Shown here: piece after piece, positions 32,659 through 41,909 of the stretch
Layout: each line of letters opens with the position of its first letter
Position numbering within the stretch: position 1 is the first letter of the stretch
NCBI GenBank assembly: GCA_035286465.1
Contig: DATEDF010000055.1
Span: forward strand, 1-64,000
Length of the DNA stretch: 64,000 bases
Origin: Fen-1231 sp035286465
Lineage (GTDB): Bacteria > Gemmatimonadota > Gemmatimonadetes > Gemmatimonadales > Gemmatimonadaceae
Direction: 5' to 3'
The notes under the pieces: model-generated
Seen by the model: the letters and a program-made list of their open reading frames with translations, nothing else
Databases searched by the model: none
Told to the model about the DNA's origin: nothing
Position numbers and translations under genes: made by a program

Positions 32659-34389
32659 CTAGTACTTCCACCACGGCGTCGTCGTCCCGTCCGGCTTCTT
32701 GCGCAGCCCGAACGCCGCCATCTCCCGCACCCGGTCGGCGTTCGTGCCGGGGCCGCTCCAGCAGTGCGGCTTCTGGTCGCCGTACAGGAAGAACCCTTCG
32801 TAGTGCGGGTTCTGCGTGGTCTTCATCCACGCCTCCAGTTCGCGCACGGCGCGCTCGAGAAAGAACGAGTCCATGTCGCCGACATAGACGTGCAGCTTGT
32901 CCACGAGCTTGGGCCCCAAGGTGCTCCAGTTGCGCTTCAGCTGTTCGAGGAGGTCGTAGTTGTCCTTCCAGTACTGCGCGACACTCTTGTCAATCGCGCC
33001 CGTCTTCGAATCCACGAGCGGCTTGAAGTAGCCGTCGGGGCCGAGCGGCCCGAACACGGCTTGCCAGATGTCCTGCTGGCCGGTGCCCGAGCGGCCGCGC
33101 GTCCCGTGCACCAGCTCCATCCAGTAGCGCTGCTGCGCCGTCTGCCGGATTTCGCCATTCACTTCGCGCGAGTTCACGATCGGTGTGCGGTGCCAGTCGC
33201 CGATCTTCTTGTAGAACGCGTTGTCGTCCGTGTAGATGTTGATCCCCTCGACGTCGGTGAACGTGACGGGATCGGGGCAGTACGCCCACGTACCGCCGAA
33301 GAAGTCGGGGTGGAAGATCTGCAGCGCGAGCGCTTCCCACCCGCCGGTCGAGCCGCCGGAGAGCCAGCGCGCCCACGGTTCGCGAATCACGCGATATCGC
33401 CTCTCGATCTCGGGAATCAGCTCGTTGAGGATCGCGTCGCCATAGGGGCCGACGTTCACCGAGTTCACCGCGTAGGAGTCGTCGAAGTACGGCGTCGGAT
33501 GCTGAAACGTGACGGCGAGGAGGCGCGGGAAGTTGTCGGACAGCCATTCCTCGCGGAACGCCGGACCGGCGGGCGCACCCCGGCCGCCGCCACCTCCTCC
33601 CGCGCCGCCACCGCCGGCGCGGCCGGCGCCACCGCCGCGGCCGCCCTCGAATCCATACGGCGCGTTGAGTCCGAAGTGCCCCTGGATGTAGTTGACCGGA
33701 TAGCTGATCGTCGCGGTCTTGTAGTCGCGCGGCAGCAGGACCGTCGCGCCGAGGTAGATCGGCCGCCCCCAGAACTTCGTCAGGGACGGGCTCTGGAACT
33801 TGAAGCGCTGCACGAACTCGTTGTCGGGGGGAATGCTCACGGGCGGCATCACCTGGTCCGCCACGAGCTGCACCACCTGCTTCGCGCGCGGGTCGAGCCG
33901 CACCCGCCGCGGCACGCTGTGGAAGTTGCCGGGCGAGCGGAGCCAGTTCTGACCTTCCCACTGGTCGTCGTGCATCCAGAGGACGTGCCCGTCGGCACGG
34001 CGGAACTCCGAGTAGACGTTGATCACCGCCTGCACCGTGTACTCGCCGGCGGGAATGTCGGCGAGGTCGGCGACCGGAGTGCCGAGGTCGCTGCCGTCCA
34101 CCACGGCGGCCTGGCCCGGCGCGAGCCGCTCGAAATCGCGGCCGAAGAGCGGCGCGCCGACGCGCCCGACCTGCGCGCGCGGCTCGCGGGTGGTGTCGCG
34201 CGTGATGATCACGTACGCGCGCCCGGTGGTCGGGTTAGCGCGCACCGACGCGGGGATCGTGATCTCGAATCGCGCCGGCGCCCGCCCCGACGGACCCGGA
34301 AGGAGGAGCGACGTCTGCGCCGCCACGGGGGAGGCAGCAATAACCGGGAAGAGCGCGACGACCGCGCGCGCGCGACGGAAGCGGAGCAT
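32659..34389 (-). CDS. Secreted esterase-fold (alpha/beta hydrolase) protein
   Basis: 576 residues with a signal peptide (1-25, cleavage after SPVAAQ). An N-terminal beta-rich region (about 30-180) precedes an alpha/beta hydrolase domain like that of the esterase D family; the nucleophile elbow is GGSTGG in ARWLSGGSTGGWEAL. A glycine-rich run (about residues 250-275) interrupts the domain. The C-terminus has HYEGFFLYGDQKPHCW, which could hold the catalytic His. Substrate unknown. ATG 34389 is chosen over a frame ten codons longer because GGAG sits seven bases upstream and the signal peptide begins here. Confidence 0.7.
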   Translation of the reverse strand: MLRFRRARAVVALFPVIAASPVAAQTSLLLPGPSGRAPARFEITIPASVRANPTTGRAYVIITRDTTREPRAQVGRVGAPLFGRDFERLAPGQAAVVDGSDLGTPVADLADIPAGEYTVQAVINVYSEFRRADGHVLWMHDDQWEGQNWLRSPGNFHSVPRRVRLDPRAKQVVQLVADQVMPPVSIPPDNEFVQRFKFQSPSLTKFWGRPIYLGATVLLPRDYKTATISYPVNYIQGHFGLNAPYGFEGGRGGGAGRAGGGGAGGGGGGRGAPAGPAFREEWLSDNFPRLLAVTFQHPTPYFDDSYAVNSVNVGPYGDAILNELIPEIERRYRVIREPWARWLSGGSTGGWEALALQIFHPDFFGGTWAYCPDPVTFTDVEGINIYTDDNAFYKKIGDWHRTPIVNSREVNGEIRQTAQQRYWMELVHGTRGRSGTGQQDIWQAVFGPLGPDGYFKPLVDSKTGAIDKSVAQYWKDNYDLLEQLKRNWSTLGPKLVDKLHVYVGDMDSFFLERAVRELEAWMKTTQNPHYEGFFLYGDQKPHCWSGPGTNADRVREMAAFGLRKKPDGTTTPWWKY

Positions 34390-34513
34390 TCGGTCTCCGG
34401 ATGGAGCGGGTTCCGCCAAAGCTGGGACGCTGCGAAATGCTCAGCAAGGGCGCCATATTTCCGCTGGTACTCCGATTGCACCGCTTACACCGCACGCCAG
34501 CCCGACGCCTCCC

Positions 34514-35155
34514 GTGCCCTCTCTCGCCGACCTCCGCCGCGACTACGCGCTCGAGTCGCTCACCGAGCGCGACGTGGACCCCGATCCGATCCGCCAGTTC
34601 GAGCGGTGGTTCGAGCAGGCCACGAAGGCCGGCCTGATGGATCCCAACGCGATGGCCCTCGCGACGAGCACGCCGGACGGCCGGTCGTCGGTGCGCATCG
34701 TGCTGCTCAAGGATGTGGACGCACGCGGGTTCGTCTTTTTCACCGACTACCGGAGCCGGAAAGGCACGGAACTCGACGCCAATCCGCGTGCGGCGCTCTG
34801 TTTCTGGTGGGACGTGCTGCAACGTCAGGTGCTCGCCACGGGGACCGCCACGCGGATCCCGAACGCCGAGTCGGCGGAGTACTTCCGCACGCGGCCGCGC
34901 GGCAGCCAGATCGGTGCCTGGGCCTCGCAACAGAGCAGCCGCATTCCTTCGCGCGAGGCGCTCGAACGCGAGGTGGCGCGCTACTTCGCGCAGTATCCCG
35001 ACGGCACCGACGTGCCGCTGCCCCACCATTGGGGCGGTTATCGCATCGCGCCCGAGATGATCGAGTTCTGGCAGGGGCGGCCGGACCGCCTGCACGACCG
35101 GATCGTGTACGCGCGCGACGGCACGGAATGGCGGATCGAGCGGCTCTCGCCGTAG
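34514..35155 (+). CDS. pdxH: Pyridoxamine 5'-phosphate oxidase
   Basis: FMN enzyme making pyridoxal 5'-phosphate, 213 residues (E. coli 218). Family segments: LRRDYALESLTERDVDPDPI at the N-terminus, RIVLLKDVDARGFVFFTDY, SQIGAWASQQSS, and the C-terminal LPHHWGGYRIAPEMIEFWQG and DRIVYARDG. GTG 34514 is inferred from the position of homology; no strong ribosome-binding site is seen. It is divergent from the esterase gene and followed by a hairpin. Confidence 0.94.
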   Translation: MPSLADLRRDYALESLTERDVDPDPIRQFERWFEQATKAGLMDPNAMALATSTPDGRSSVRIVLLKDVDARGFVFFTDYRSRKGTELDANPRAALCFWWDVLQRQVLATGTATRIPNAESAEYFRTRPRGSQIGAWASQQSSRIPSREALEREVARYFAQYPDGTDVPLPHHWGGYRIAPEMIEFWQGRPDRLHDRIVYARDGTEWRIERLSP

Positions 35156-35184
35156 GCGAAACGCAGGCGCCGTTCAATCCGTAG

Positions 35185-35219
35185 GTGGGCTTCGACTGTC
35201 GAACCGGACAGTCGCCCAC
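35185..35219. repeat. Bulged stem-loop between pdxH and the permease gene
   Basis: CGACTGTC (35193-35200) pairs perfectly with GACAGTCG (35207-35214); outside a three-base bulge GTGGG (35185-35189) pairs with CCCAC (35215-35219). There is no T-run after it on either strand, so it is not a canonical terminator. It may be a pdxH 3' end structure or a leader element of the permease gene 24 bp later. Confidence 0.5.
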
Positions 35220-35242
35220 GCTCCACGCGCCGAGATCACGCC

Positions 35243-37663
35243 ATGGACACGTTCCTCCAGGACGTGCGCTACGCCTTCCGGACGCTCCGCAAGAGCCCGG
35301 TCTTCACGGCCGTCGCCGTGGCCTGTCTCGCCCTCGGCATCGCGACGAACACGACGCTCTTCTCGGTGTTCGACTCGGTCTTCCTGCGCCCGTTCCCGTT
35401 CGACGACCCCGAGCGGCTCGCGAACCTGCAGGAGTACGACCCGAAGACCGGCGACGAGAACTCGATCTCGTACCTCAACTACCTCGACTGGCGCGCGCAG
35501 GCCAACTCGTTCGTGGACGTGGGCGCCTACTCCGGGCGGAGCCTCGCGATCACCGAGGGCGAGGAGCCCGAGCGGCTCTTCGGACAGATCATCAGCGCGA
35601 ACCTCTTCCCGATGCTTGGCGTGCGGCCGCAGATCGGCCGGCTCTTCCGCGCCGACGAGGACCGGCCCGGCGCCCCCGGCGTGATCCTGCTGAGCGACGG
35701 CGTGTGGAAGCGGCGCTACGCGGCGGATTCGACGGTGCTCGGCCGCGTGATCTCGGTCAACAACCTGCCCTTCACGGTCGTCGGCGTGATGCCGCCGAAG
35801 TTCAAGTTCCCGCAGCAGAGCGAGCTCTGGATCCCTTTGGCGCCGCTCCTCCACGCCGACCACCGCGACTGGCGCTCCGTGGCGATGATCGGCCGCCTCA
35901 AGCCCGGCGTGTCCGTGGCGCAGGCGAGCCGTGAGGTCGGCGACATCTCGCGGCGGCTGAACGCGCAGTACGCGCTGCACGCGGACAACTGGGTCGGGAT
36001 GGCCGAGGATCTCCGCGACGACTTCATGCCGGACGACGTCCGGCTGATCATCGCGACGATGATGGGAGCGGTGACGTTCGTGCTCCTCATCGCCTGTGCG
36101 AACGTGGCGAACCTGCTGCTCACGCGCTCGGCCGCGCGCCAGCGCGAGATCGCCATCCGCGCGGCGATCGGCGCGGGCCGCGGACGGATCGTGCGCCAGC
36201 TCCTCACCGAATCGGTGCTGCTCGCGCTGGCCGCGGGGGTTATCGCGCTCCCCCTCACTTGGGAGTGGTTGCGGCTGCTCGACCTCGCGATGCCACCGGA
36301 GGACCCGATTCCCTTCTACATCCACTGGTCGCTCGACGTGCGGACGCTGCTCTACACGGGTGGGGTCTCGGTGCTCACGGGCGTGCTCTTCGGGCTGGCG
36401 CCCGCGCTGCACGTCTCGCGCGGGCAGCTCCACGAGGCGCTCAAGGAGGGCGGCCGCGACGGCGGGGGAGGCGTGCGGCGCAACCGGCTGCGCAGCACGC
36501 TCGTCGTCGCCGAGGTCGCGCTCTCGCTCGTGCTGCTCGTGGGCGCGTCGCTCTTCGTCCGCACGTTCTTCGCGCTGCAGCACGCCGACGTCGGATTCGA
36601 CACTTCACCGATCCTGACGACGCGTTTCTACCTGCCGGGCCAGCGCTACGACAGCACCTTCGCGAAACAGCACGCGGTCGAGGACCTCCTCGCGCGCGTG
36701 GAGGCACTTCCCGGCGTGGCATCGGCGACCGTGTCGAACCTGATTCCGTTCGACGGCGGCGGCGCGGGGAGCGGCCTGATCATCGAGGGCCGCGACGTCG
36801 AGCGGGGGCAGGAACCGTTTCTCTTCTGGACCGGCGTCAGTGGCCACTGGTTCGAGACGCTCGGCGTGCGCCTGGCCCGCGGGCGCGCCTTCACGGAGCA
36901 CGAGCTGCGCGACAGCGTGAGCGTGGCGGTCGTCAACCGCACGATGGCCGCGCGATTCTGGCCGAATGAGGACCCGGTCGGCCGCCGGTTCCGCCTCGCG
37001 CATGACTCCTCGCACACCTGGTTCTCCGTCATCGGTGTCGCGCCCGACATCCGCACGAGCCAGCTCGACAATCGCGGCGAGATCCAGCCCACCGCGTACG
37101 TCTCCTACCGCTTTCTCCCCGCGCGCAACCACGGGCTCATGGTGCGCGCGAAGGGACCCCCGACCTCGATCGCGGGCGCGGTACGCGCCGCCATCCGCGC
37201 CTCGGATCCCGCAATCCCGGTGTTCAACGTCCGCACGATGAACAAGGTGAAGGAGCTGAGCTACTGGCAGTACGGAATCTTCGGCTGGATGTTCGCGATC
37301 TTCGGCGCCGTCGCGCTCTTTCTCGCCGCCATCGGCGTCTACGGCGTGATCTCGTACGGCGTCTCGCAGCGCACGCGCGAGATCGGGGTGCGCATCGCGC
37401 TCGGCGCGCAACAGCGGCACGTCATCGCGCTCGTCGTGCGGCAGGGGATGCTCCTCGCGGCCCTCGGGGTCGTGCTCGGACTGGCGGGCGCACTGGGCGT
37501 CACCCGCGTCGTCTCGAGCGTGCTGATCGGCGTCTCGCCGACCGACCCCGTGAGCTTCGTGGGCGTATCGGTGTTTCTGGCCGGCGTGGCGCTCCTCGCC
37601 AGCTACGTGCCGGCGCGCCGGGCCACGGAGGTGGACCCGATCACCGCGCTGCGCTTCGAGTGA
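35243..37663 (+). CDS. ADOP-family orphan ABC-type permease (MacB-like, duplicated)
   Basis: 806 residues. The N-terminus QDVRYAFRTLRKSPVFT is typical of acidobacterial-type duplicated orphan permeases. Helix 1 (about 22-42) is followed by a MacB periplasmic core domain (45-260), three helices with an FtsX domain (about 270-400; RQREIAIRAAIGAGRGRIVRQ), then the whole unit repeats: helix about 425-445, second periplasmic domain, final FtsX domain (RTREIGVRIALGAQQRHV). No ATPase gene is adjacent, hence orphan. Many Acidobacteria and Gemmatimonadota carry dozens; their substrate is unknown. Confidence 0.93.
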   Translation: MDTFLQDVRYAFRTLRKSPVFTAVAVACLALGIATNTTLFSVFDSVFLRPFPFDDPERLANLQEYDPKTGDENSISYLNYLDWRAQANSFVDVGAYSGRSLAITEGEEPERLFGQIISANLFPMLGVRPQIGRLFRADEDRPGAPGVILLSDGVWKRRYAADSTVLGRVISVNNLPFTVVGVMPPKFKFPQQSELWIPLAPLLHADHRDWRSVAMIGRLKPGVSVAQASREVGDISRRLNAQYALHADNWVGMAEDLRDDFMPDDVRLIIATMMGAVTFVLLIACANVANLLLTRSAARQREIAIRAAIGAGRGRIVRQLLTESVLLALAAGVIALPLTWEWLRLLDLAMPPEDPIPFYIHWSLDVRTLLYTGGVSVLTGVLFGLAPALHVSRGQLHEALKEGGRDGGGGVRRNRLRSTLVVAEVALSLVLLVGASLFVRTFFALQHADVGFDTSPILTTRFYLPGQRYDSTFAKQHAVEDLLARVEALPGVASATVSNLIPFDGGGAGSGLIIEGRDVERGQEPFLFWTGVSGHWFETLGVRLARGRAFTEHELRDSVSVAVVNRTMAARFWPNEDPVGRRFRLAHDSSHTWFSVIGVAPDIRTSQLDNRGEIQPTAYVSYRFLPARNHGLMVRAKGPPTSIAGAVRAAIRASDPAIPVFNVRTMNKVKELSYWQYGIFGWMFAIFGAVALFLAAIGVYGVISYGVSQRTREIGVRIALGAQQRHVIALVVRQGMLLAALGVVLGLAGALGVTRVVSSVLIGVSPTDPVSFVGVSVFLAGVALLASYVPARRATEVDPITALRFE

Positions 37664-37726
37664 CGGCGCCCGGCCGACGCCGCGCGTGCGAGCGTGCCGT
37701 CCGCGGGCCGGCCCGGATTCGGCCGC

Positions 37727-38710
37727 TCAGCGCTCCTTGAGCGAGGCGAGCGCCCGCTTCGCCGCCTCGTGCCTCGGGTTGAGCTTCAGCGCCATCTCAT
37801 ACTCCCCCGTCGCCCGCTCCCTTTCGCCCCGCTTCCTCAGGATGTCGCCCAGCCGGTAGTGCGCGTTCGCGGGTGAGGGCAGCGTCGAATCCGTCCCCAC
37901 GCCGGGCGCGGCGAGCACCGTGCGCAGCGCCTGTTCGCCGCGGTCGAGCTGCTTCCCCGTGATCGCCGCGATGCGCCCGAGCGCGTACGCGCCGTTGACG
38001 TCACCGGGCCTTCGCGTCAGGAATCGGTCCATCGTCGCGAACGCCTCGTCGGCGCGATTCGTGTTGGCGAGGAGGTTCGCCAGCGTGTTCACCGCGACCA
38101 GGCTGTCGGGATACCCGGCCACCGCGGCGCGATCCTCCCGCTCGACCGAGACCGCGTCCTTCTCACGATTCGCGATCGTCGCCCGCGCGAAGTGTCCGCG
38201 CATCGGGTTGACCTTCGCGATCGCCTCGGCCTCCGCGCGCGCCTTGGCCGAGCTGCCGCCCATCACGCCCGGCGCCTGAAGGTAGAACTGCAGCAGCCCT
38301 TCGTGGCCGCCGAGATTCGACGGATCGAGCCGCACGGTGCGCTCGAACTCCGCCTTCACGCGCTTGGCGAGGAACGGCTGCCGCAGCACGTTCGCCCGCT
38401 GCGCCACGGCGCCGAGAGCGCGCGCGAGCCAGAGGTGATACCCGGCGTTCGAGTCCTCGAGCTTCACCGCCTTCTCGAGTGCCTTGACCGCGGCGTCCGC
38501 CTTGTTCGAGTCCATCGCGGCGCGGCCGGTCCGGAAATGGTCCGCGGCCGTCTGAGCGCCGACCGCGAGCGGGAGCACGAGCACGGGCGGCAGCGCGAGC
38601 ACGAGCGGCAGCACGAAGACGCGCAGCACGAAGACGCGCAGCACGTGCGAGAACAAACCGTGCGGGCACCGCGGGTGCGTGCACGGCACGGTCCGGCGCA
38701 GGCTCACCAT
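37727..38710 (-). CDS. Secreted tetratricopeptide-repeat protein
   Basis: 327 residues. A hydrophobic segment around residues 22-52 made of Leu/Val/Pro-rich repeats ends at VGAQTAADH, probably a signal peptide. TPR helices fill the rest (for example AAVKALEKAVKLEDSNAGY, AEFERTVRLDPSNLGGH, ATGEYEMALKLNPRHEAA). A protein-interaction scaffold is expected; no enzyme motif is present. ATG 38710 overlaps the rsgA stop by seven bases, indicating coupling, which is an odd pairing of a ribosome GTPase and an exported protein. Confidence 0.8.
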   Translation of the reverse strand: MVSLRRTVPCTHPRCPHGLFSHVLRVFVLRVFVLPLVLALPPVLVLPLAVGAQTAADHFRTGRAAMDSNKADAAVKALEKAVKLEDSNAGYHLWLARALGAVAQRANVLRQPFLAKRVKAEFERTVRLDPSNLGGHEGLLQFYLQAPGVMGGSSAKARAEAEAIAKVNPMRGHFARATIANREKDAVSVEREDRAAVAGYPDSLVAVNTLANLLANTNRADEAFATMDRFLTRRPGDVNGAYALGRIAAITGKQLDRGEQALRTVLAAPGVGTDSTLPSPANAHYRLGDILRKRGERERATGEYEMALKLNPRHEAAKRALASLKER

Positions 38711-39645
38711 TGGCTGTCCGCCTCCTCCAGCTCCCCGCGCAGCTTGCGGTAACTCTCGTACCGCGCCGGGGAGACGTCTCCCCGTTCGACAGCGGCGCGA
38801 ACGGTACAGTTCGGCTCCTCCTCGTGCGCGCAGTCGGCGAACCGGCAGCCGCCTGTGAGCGGCCGGAACTCGGGGAAGCACTGGTCGAGCTGCCGTGGCG
38901 GCAGCCCCCACATCCCCACTTCGCGGAGGCCGGGCGTGTCCACCACGAAACCGCCGAGCGGATCGGGGATCGGGACGAGGAGCGCGCCGACCGTGGTGTG
39001 CCGCCCCTTGTTCACCGACACGCTGATCTCGGCGGTGCGCAGGTCGAGGCCGGGAAAGAGGGCGTTGAGGAGCGAGGATTTGCCCGCGCCCGAGGGGCCC
39101 GTGAGCGCCGACGTGCGGCCGGCCAGGGCGTCGTGCAGCGGCCGGAGTCCCAGCGGCAGCTTCACGCTCGTGCGATGCACAGCGTACCCGATGCGCTCGT
39201 AGTCGCGCGCGAGCGCGTCCGCCTTGGCGGGCCCGCCGGGGAGGTCCACCTTGTTCAGGATGATGCGCGCCGGGATGTCATTCCCCTCGGCGATGACGAG
39301 GAACCGGTCGAGCATTCGGACGTGTGGCTCGGGCTTCGCCACGGCGAACACCACGAGCACCTGGTCCACGTTGGCCGCGATGACGCGCTCGCCCGGCGCG
39401 CGGCCCGGCGCGCGCCGCGCGAGCACGGAGCGGCGCGGGTGGATGGCCGTGATCACCCAGGCGCCCGCGTGGCCGTCGCGCTGCACCGAGACCTCGTCGC
39501 CCACGGCGAGCTTGCTGGCGGCGCTGGTGTTCTTGAGGCGCCCGCGGAGCGAGGCGTCGTGCGTCTCGCCGCCGGCGAGGCGCACCACCCACACCCCGCC
39601 CGTGCCGCTCAGCACCACGCCCTGCTCGACGGAGCCCCCGCTCAC
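38704..39645 (-). CDS. rsgA: Ribosome small subunit-dependent GTPase RsgA
   Basis: 313 residues. OB-fold N-domain, then a circularly permuted GTPase with G4 NKVDLPG before G1 GPSGAGKSSLLNALFPG, and G3 DTPGLREVG; the C-terminal zinc domain has CRFADCAHEEEPNC. RsgA acts in late 30S subunit maturation. GTG 39645 overlaps the stop of the upstream gene (GTGA). All catalytic elements are intact. Followed by the coupled TPR gene. Confidence 0.95.
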   Translation of the reverse strand: MSGGSVEQGVVLSGTGGVWVVRLAGGETHDASLRGRLKNTSAASKLAVGDEVSVQRDGHAGAWVITAIHPRRSVLARRAPGRAPGERVIAANVDQVLVVFAVAKPEPHVRMLDRFLVIAEGNDIPARIILNKVDLPGGPAKADALARDYERIGYAVHRTSVKLPLGLRPLHDALAGRTSALTGPSGAGKSSLLNALFPGLDLRTAEISVSVNKGRHTTVGALLVPIPDPLGGFVVDTPGLREVGMWGLPPRQLDQCFPEFRPLTGGCRFADCAHEEEPNCTVRAAVERGDVSPARYESYRKLRGELEEADSQW

Positions 39646-40055
39646 GCGCCCTCGCTCTCGGAGCGCATCACGTCCCACCAGCGACGGCCGGGGCGGCCGC
39701 CGTCCTTCGCGCGAATCAGCGCGTCGAGCACGCGCTGCGCGTCCGCGAGCGGCAGCGCGCCGAGCGCGCGGCGGGCCTGCGCGGCGGTCGCGCCCCACGC
39801 GAGAAACTCCGACTCGAGGTGCCCGCCGACGCCCGGCGCGCCGACGCGCTTCCACTGCACGAAGAGGAGGTACGCGCCGAACGGCCGCGCGGCCTCGCCG
39901 GTGGCGTCAGCGAGGATCTCGAGGCTGTACGACAGCCCGTCCGGCCCTTCGAGGGCAGCCGGCCGCGCGTGCACCGCCGCGTAGCCGCCGACGGTGGACT
40001 CGTCCCCCTTGGAGTGGTCCGGCGGGAGGAACTGCCCGGGCGTCTCGGGGCTCAC
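39642..40055 (-). CDS. Conserved hypothetical protein upstream of rsgA
   Basis: 137 residues, no signal peptide or membrane helix. It reads as a small alpha/beta domain (SYSLEILADATGEAARPFGA; YLLFVQWKRVG) with a helical C-terminus (ARRALGALPLADAQRVLDAL). I do not recognise the family. It begins 25 bases downstream of the M14 peptidase gene and overlaps rsgA by GTGA, so it is probably cotranscribed with both. Confidence 0.6.
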   Translation of the reverse strand: MSPETPGQFLPPDHSKGDESTVGGYAAVHARPAALEGPDGLSYSLEILADATGEAARPFGAYLLFVQWKRVGAPGVGGHLESEFLAWGATAAQARRALGALPLADAQRVLDALIRAKDGGRPGRRWWDVMRSESEGA

Positions 40056-40079
40056 GAGTGGCGGCGCATCGGGCGGGCG

Positions 40080-41909
40080 CTACGGCATGATGCGCGTCGG
40101 CACGGCGAGCGGAGCCGTGATGCGCGCGACCGGGAACACGCGCGAGGTGCCCGGCGGATTCGCCATCACCGACTCGAGCGCCGCGTTGAAGAAGCTCCAC
40201 GTGACGAAGCCGTCGTCGCTCTGCGGCTCGAGCAGGACGGCAGCGAGCACGCCGAGCGGCTGCGCGGCGCGCACGAGGTACTCTCCGGGCTCTCCGAGCA
40301 GGTGGTCGGTCGCACCCCACGCGCCCTCGAGCCGGAGCCCGCTGTCGCCTTCGCTCGACGGGCGCCGCACCAGCGAATCCACGGTGAAGCGCTCGCCGCG
40401 CGCGTCGAGTGCTGCCGCGAGTTGCTCCACCACCACCCCGTGTCGCCGAAGCTGCGCCACCACCGAATCGGACCCGGGAAAGCGTGGCAGCAGGTACGCC
40501 GCCGGGAGCCTGGCCGACAGCGTGGACTCGAACCGGTCGCGCACGAGCATCTTCCGGCTCACGAACTTCCCGGTACGCGTGAGGCCGCAGCGCACGCCGG
40601 GTTCCGAGAGCGGCCACTGGCAGGGGGGAGGACCACCCCGTCCACCACGCCCCGCGCCGCCTCCGCCGCGGCCACCCCGCCCACCACCCGCTCCGCCTCC
40701 ACCGCCGGCGCCGCCCGCGCGCGCCGCCCGGGCGGAATCCGCCACACGCGCGGCTTCGCGCAGCGTCTCGCGTGCCGCGGGCAGCGTGTCGAGCAGCTCC
40801 TCGATCACCACCTGCGTCGAGGGGCGCGTCGTCATCGCCGCGCGAATCGGAACCTCGAGCGGCTTGCCCGACGCGAGCCCCGCGTCGGCGGCGCGGCTCA
40901 CCGCCAGCACCGAGCGCGCGCGCTCGGCGGTCAGTGAGAGAATCTCCCGCACGAAGGCGTAGGTGGACTTCACGCGCCGCTCGAACGGATCGTGCGAATA
41001 GGCCTCGCTCAGGATCGCGATGCGGCCGCGCAGCGCGTAGTAGTTCGTTCCGTATCGCGGCGTGTGCGAGTAGCTGTTCCAGCTCCGCGCCTCACCCGGC
41101 GCCGCGCCCGGCCCCTCGTCGCCGCTGAAGTTGCCGTAGTCGAAGATCTCGAACTTGTGCCGCGCGCGCAGCCGCTGGCGCAGCGCCGGCAGCATCGAAT
41201 CGCGCGCGAACGCCCCGCCGAACGTCGCGCCCGCGAGCGTCGCGGCGGGATGCAGTGACGGCGCGTAGGTGAGCGCGTAGCCGTGATAGCTGCCGTCGGT
41301 CGTGTGCAGGTCCACGAACACGTCCGGATCCCACGCGTTGAACATCGCGAGTGAGCCGCGTGTCTCCGGCGTCTCGGCCCGGATGTAATCGCGGTTGAGA
41401 TTGATGTTCGACGCGTTGTTGCGCGTGCCGACCATCTCCGGCCCGTTCTGCGCGCCGCGGCTCCGCGCCTGCGGCGCCATGTTGTCGTTGCCGTCGGCGT
41501 TGTAGTCCGGCACAGCGATGAACACCACGGAATCGAGCACGTTCTTCTTCGGATCGAAGACGAGGTCGCGCAGGAGCGCCTGCAGCGCCTCCTTTCCCTC
41601 CACCTCGCCCGAGTGGATGTTGCCCTGCACGTACACGATCGGCCGCGCGAGCCGCTTCGCCTCGGCCGGTGTGGTCACGAGCGGTCGCGACGCGATCACG
41701 TACGCCAACTCGCGCCCCTGCGCCGTCCTGCCGATCGAGCCGACGCGGATCGCGGCGCCGCGCCGCTGCAGCGAGTCAATGAACGCGCTGACGTCGGCGT
41801 GCGTGGAGGTCTCGGTGTAGCGCGAGCGCTCGGCGCGGGTCTGCTGCGAGAAGAGCTGGGCGATGGGAATCAACAGCGCGCAACCCAGGATCGCCGTCGT
41901 TCGTGTCAT
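40080..41909 (-). CDS. Secreted M14 family zinc carboxypeptidase
   Basis: 609 residues with a signal peptide (about 1-24). Zinc ligands His99 and Glu102 in HSGEVEGKE and His202 in DLHTTDG; substrate-binding Asn-Arg in NLNRDY (171-176). The catalytic glutamate of M14 proteins should lie later and I could not pin it. A Gly/Arg-rich low-complexity run at about 399-430 is an insertion before the C-terminal beta domain. Its ATG overlaps the fadJ stop (ATGA), placing an exported peptidase in a fatty-acid oxidation operon. Confidence 0.88.
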   Translation of the reverse strand: MTRTTAILGCALLIPIAQLFSQQTRAERSRYTETSTHADVSAFIDSLQRRGAAIRVGSIGRTAQGRELAYVIASRPLVTTPAEAKRLARPIVYVQGNIHSGEVEGKEALQALLRDLVFDPKKNVLDSVVFIAVPDYNADGNDNMAPQARSRGAQNGPEMVGTRNNASNINLNRDYIRAETPETRGSLAMFNAWDPDVFVDLHTTDGSYHGYALTYAPSLHPAATLAGATFGGAFARDSMLPALRQRLRARHKFEIFDYGNFSGDEGPGAAPGEARSWNSYSHTPRYGTNYYALRGRIAILSEAYSHDPFERRVKSTYAFVREILSLTAERARSVLAVSRAADAGLASGKPLEVPIRAAMTTRPSTQVVIEELLDTLPAARETLREAARVADSARAARAGGAGGGGGAGGGRGGRGGGGAGRGGRGGPPPCQWPLSEPGVRCGLTRTGKFVSRKMLVRDRFESTLSARLPAAYLLPRFPGSDSVVAQLRRHGVVVEQLAAALDARGERFTVDSLVRRPSSEGDSGLRLEGAWGATDHLLGEPGEYLVRAAQPLGVLAAVLLEPQSDDGFVTWSFFNAALESVMANPPGTSRVFPVARITAPLAVPTRIMP

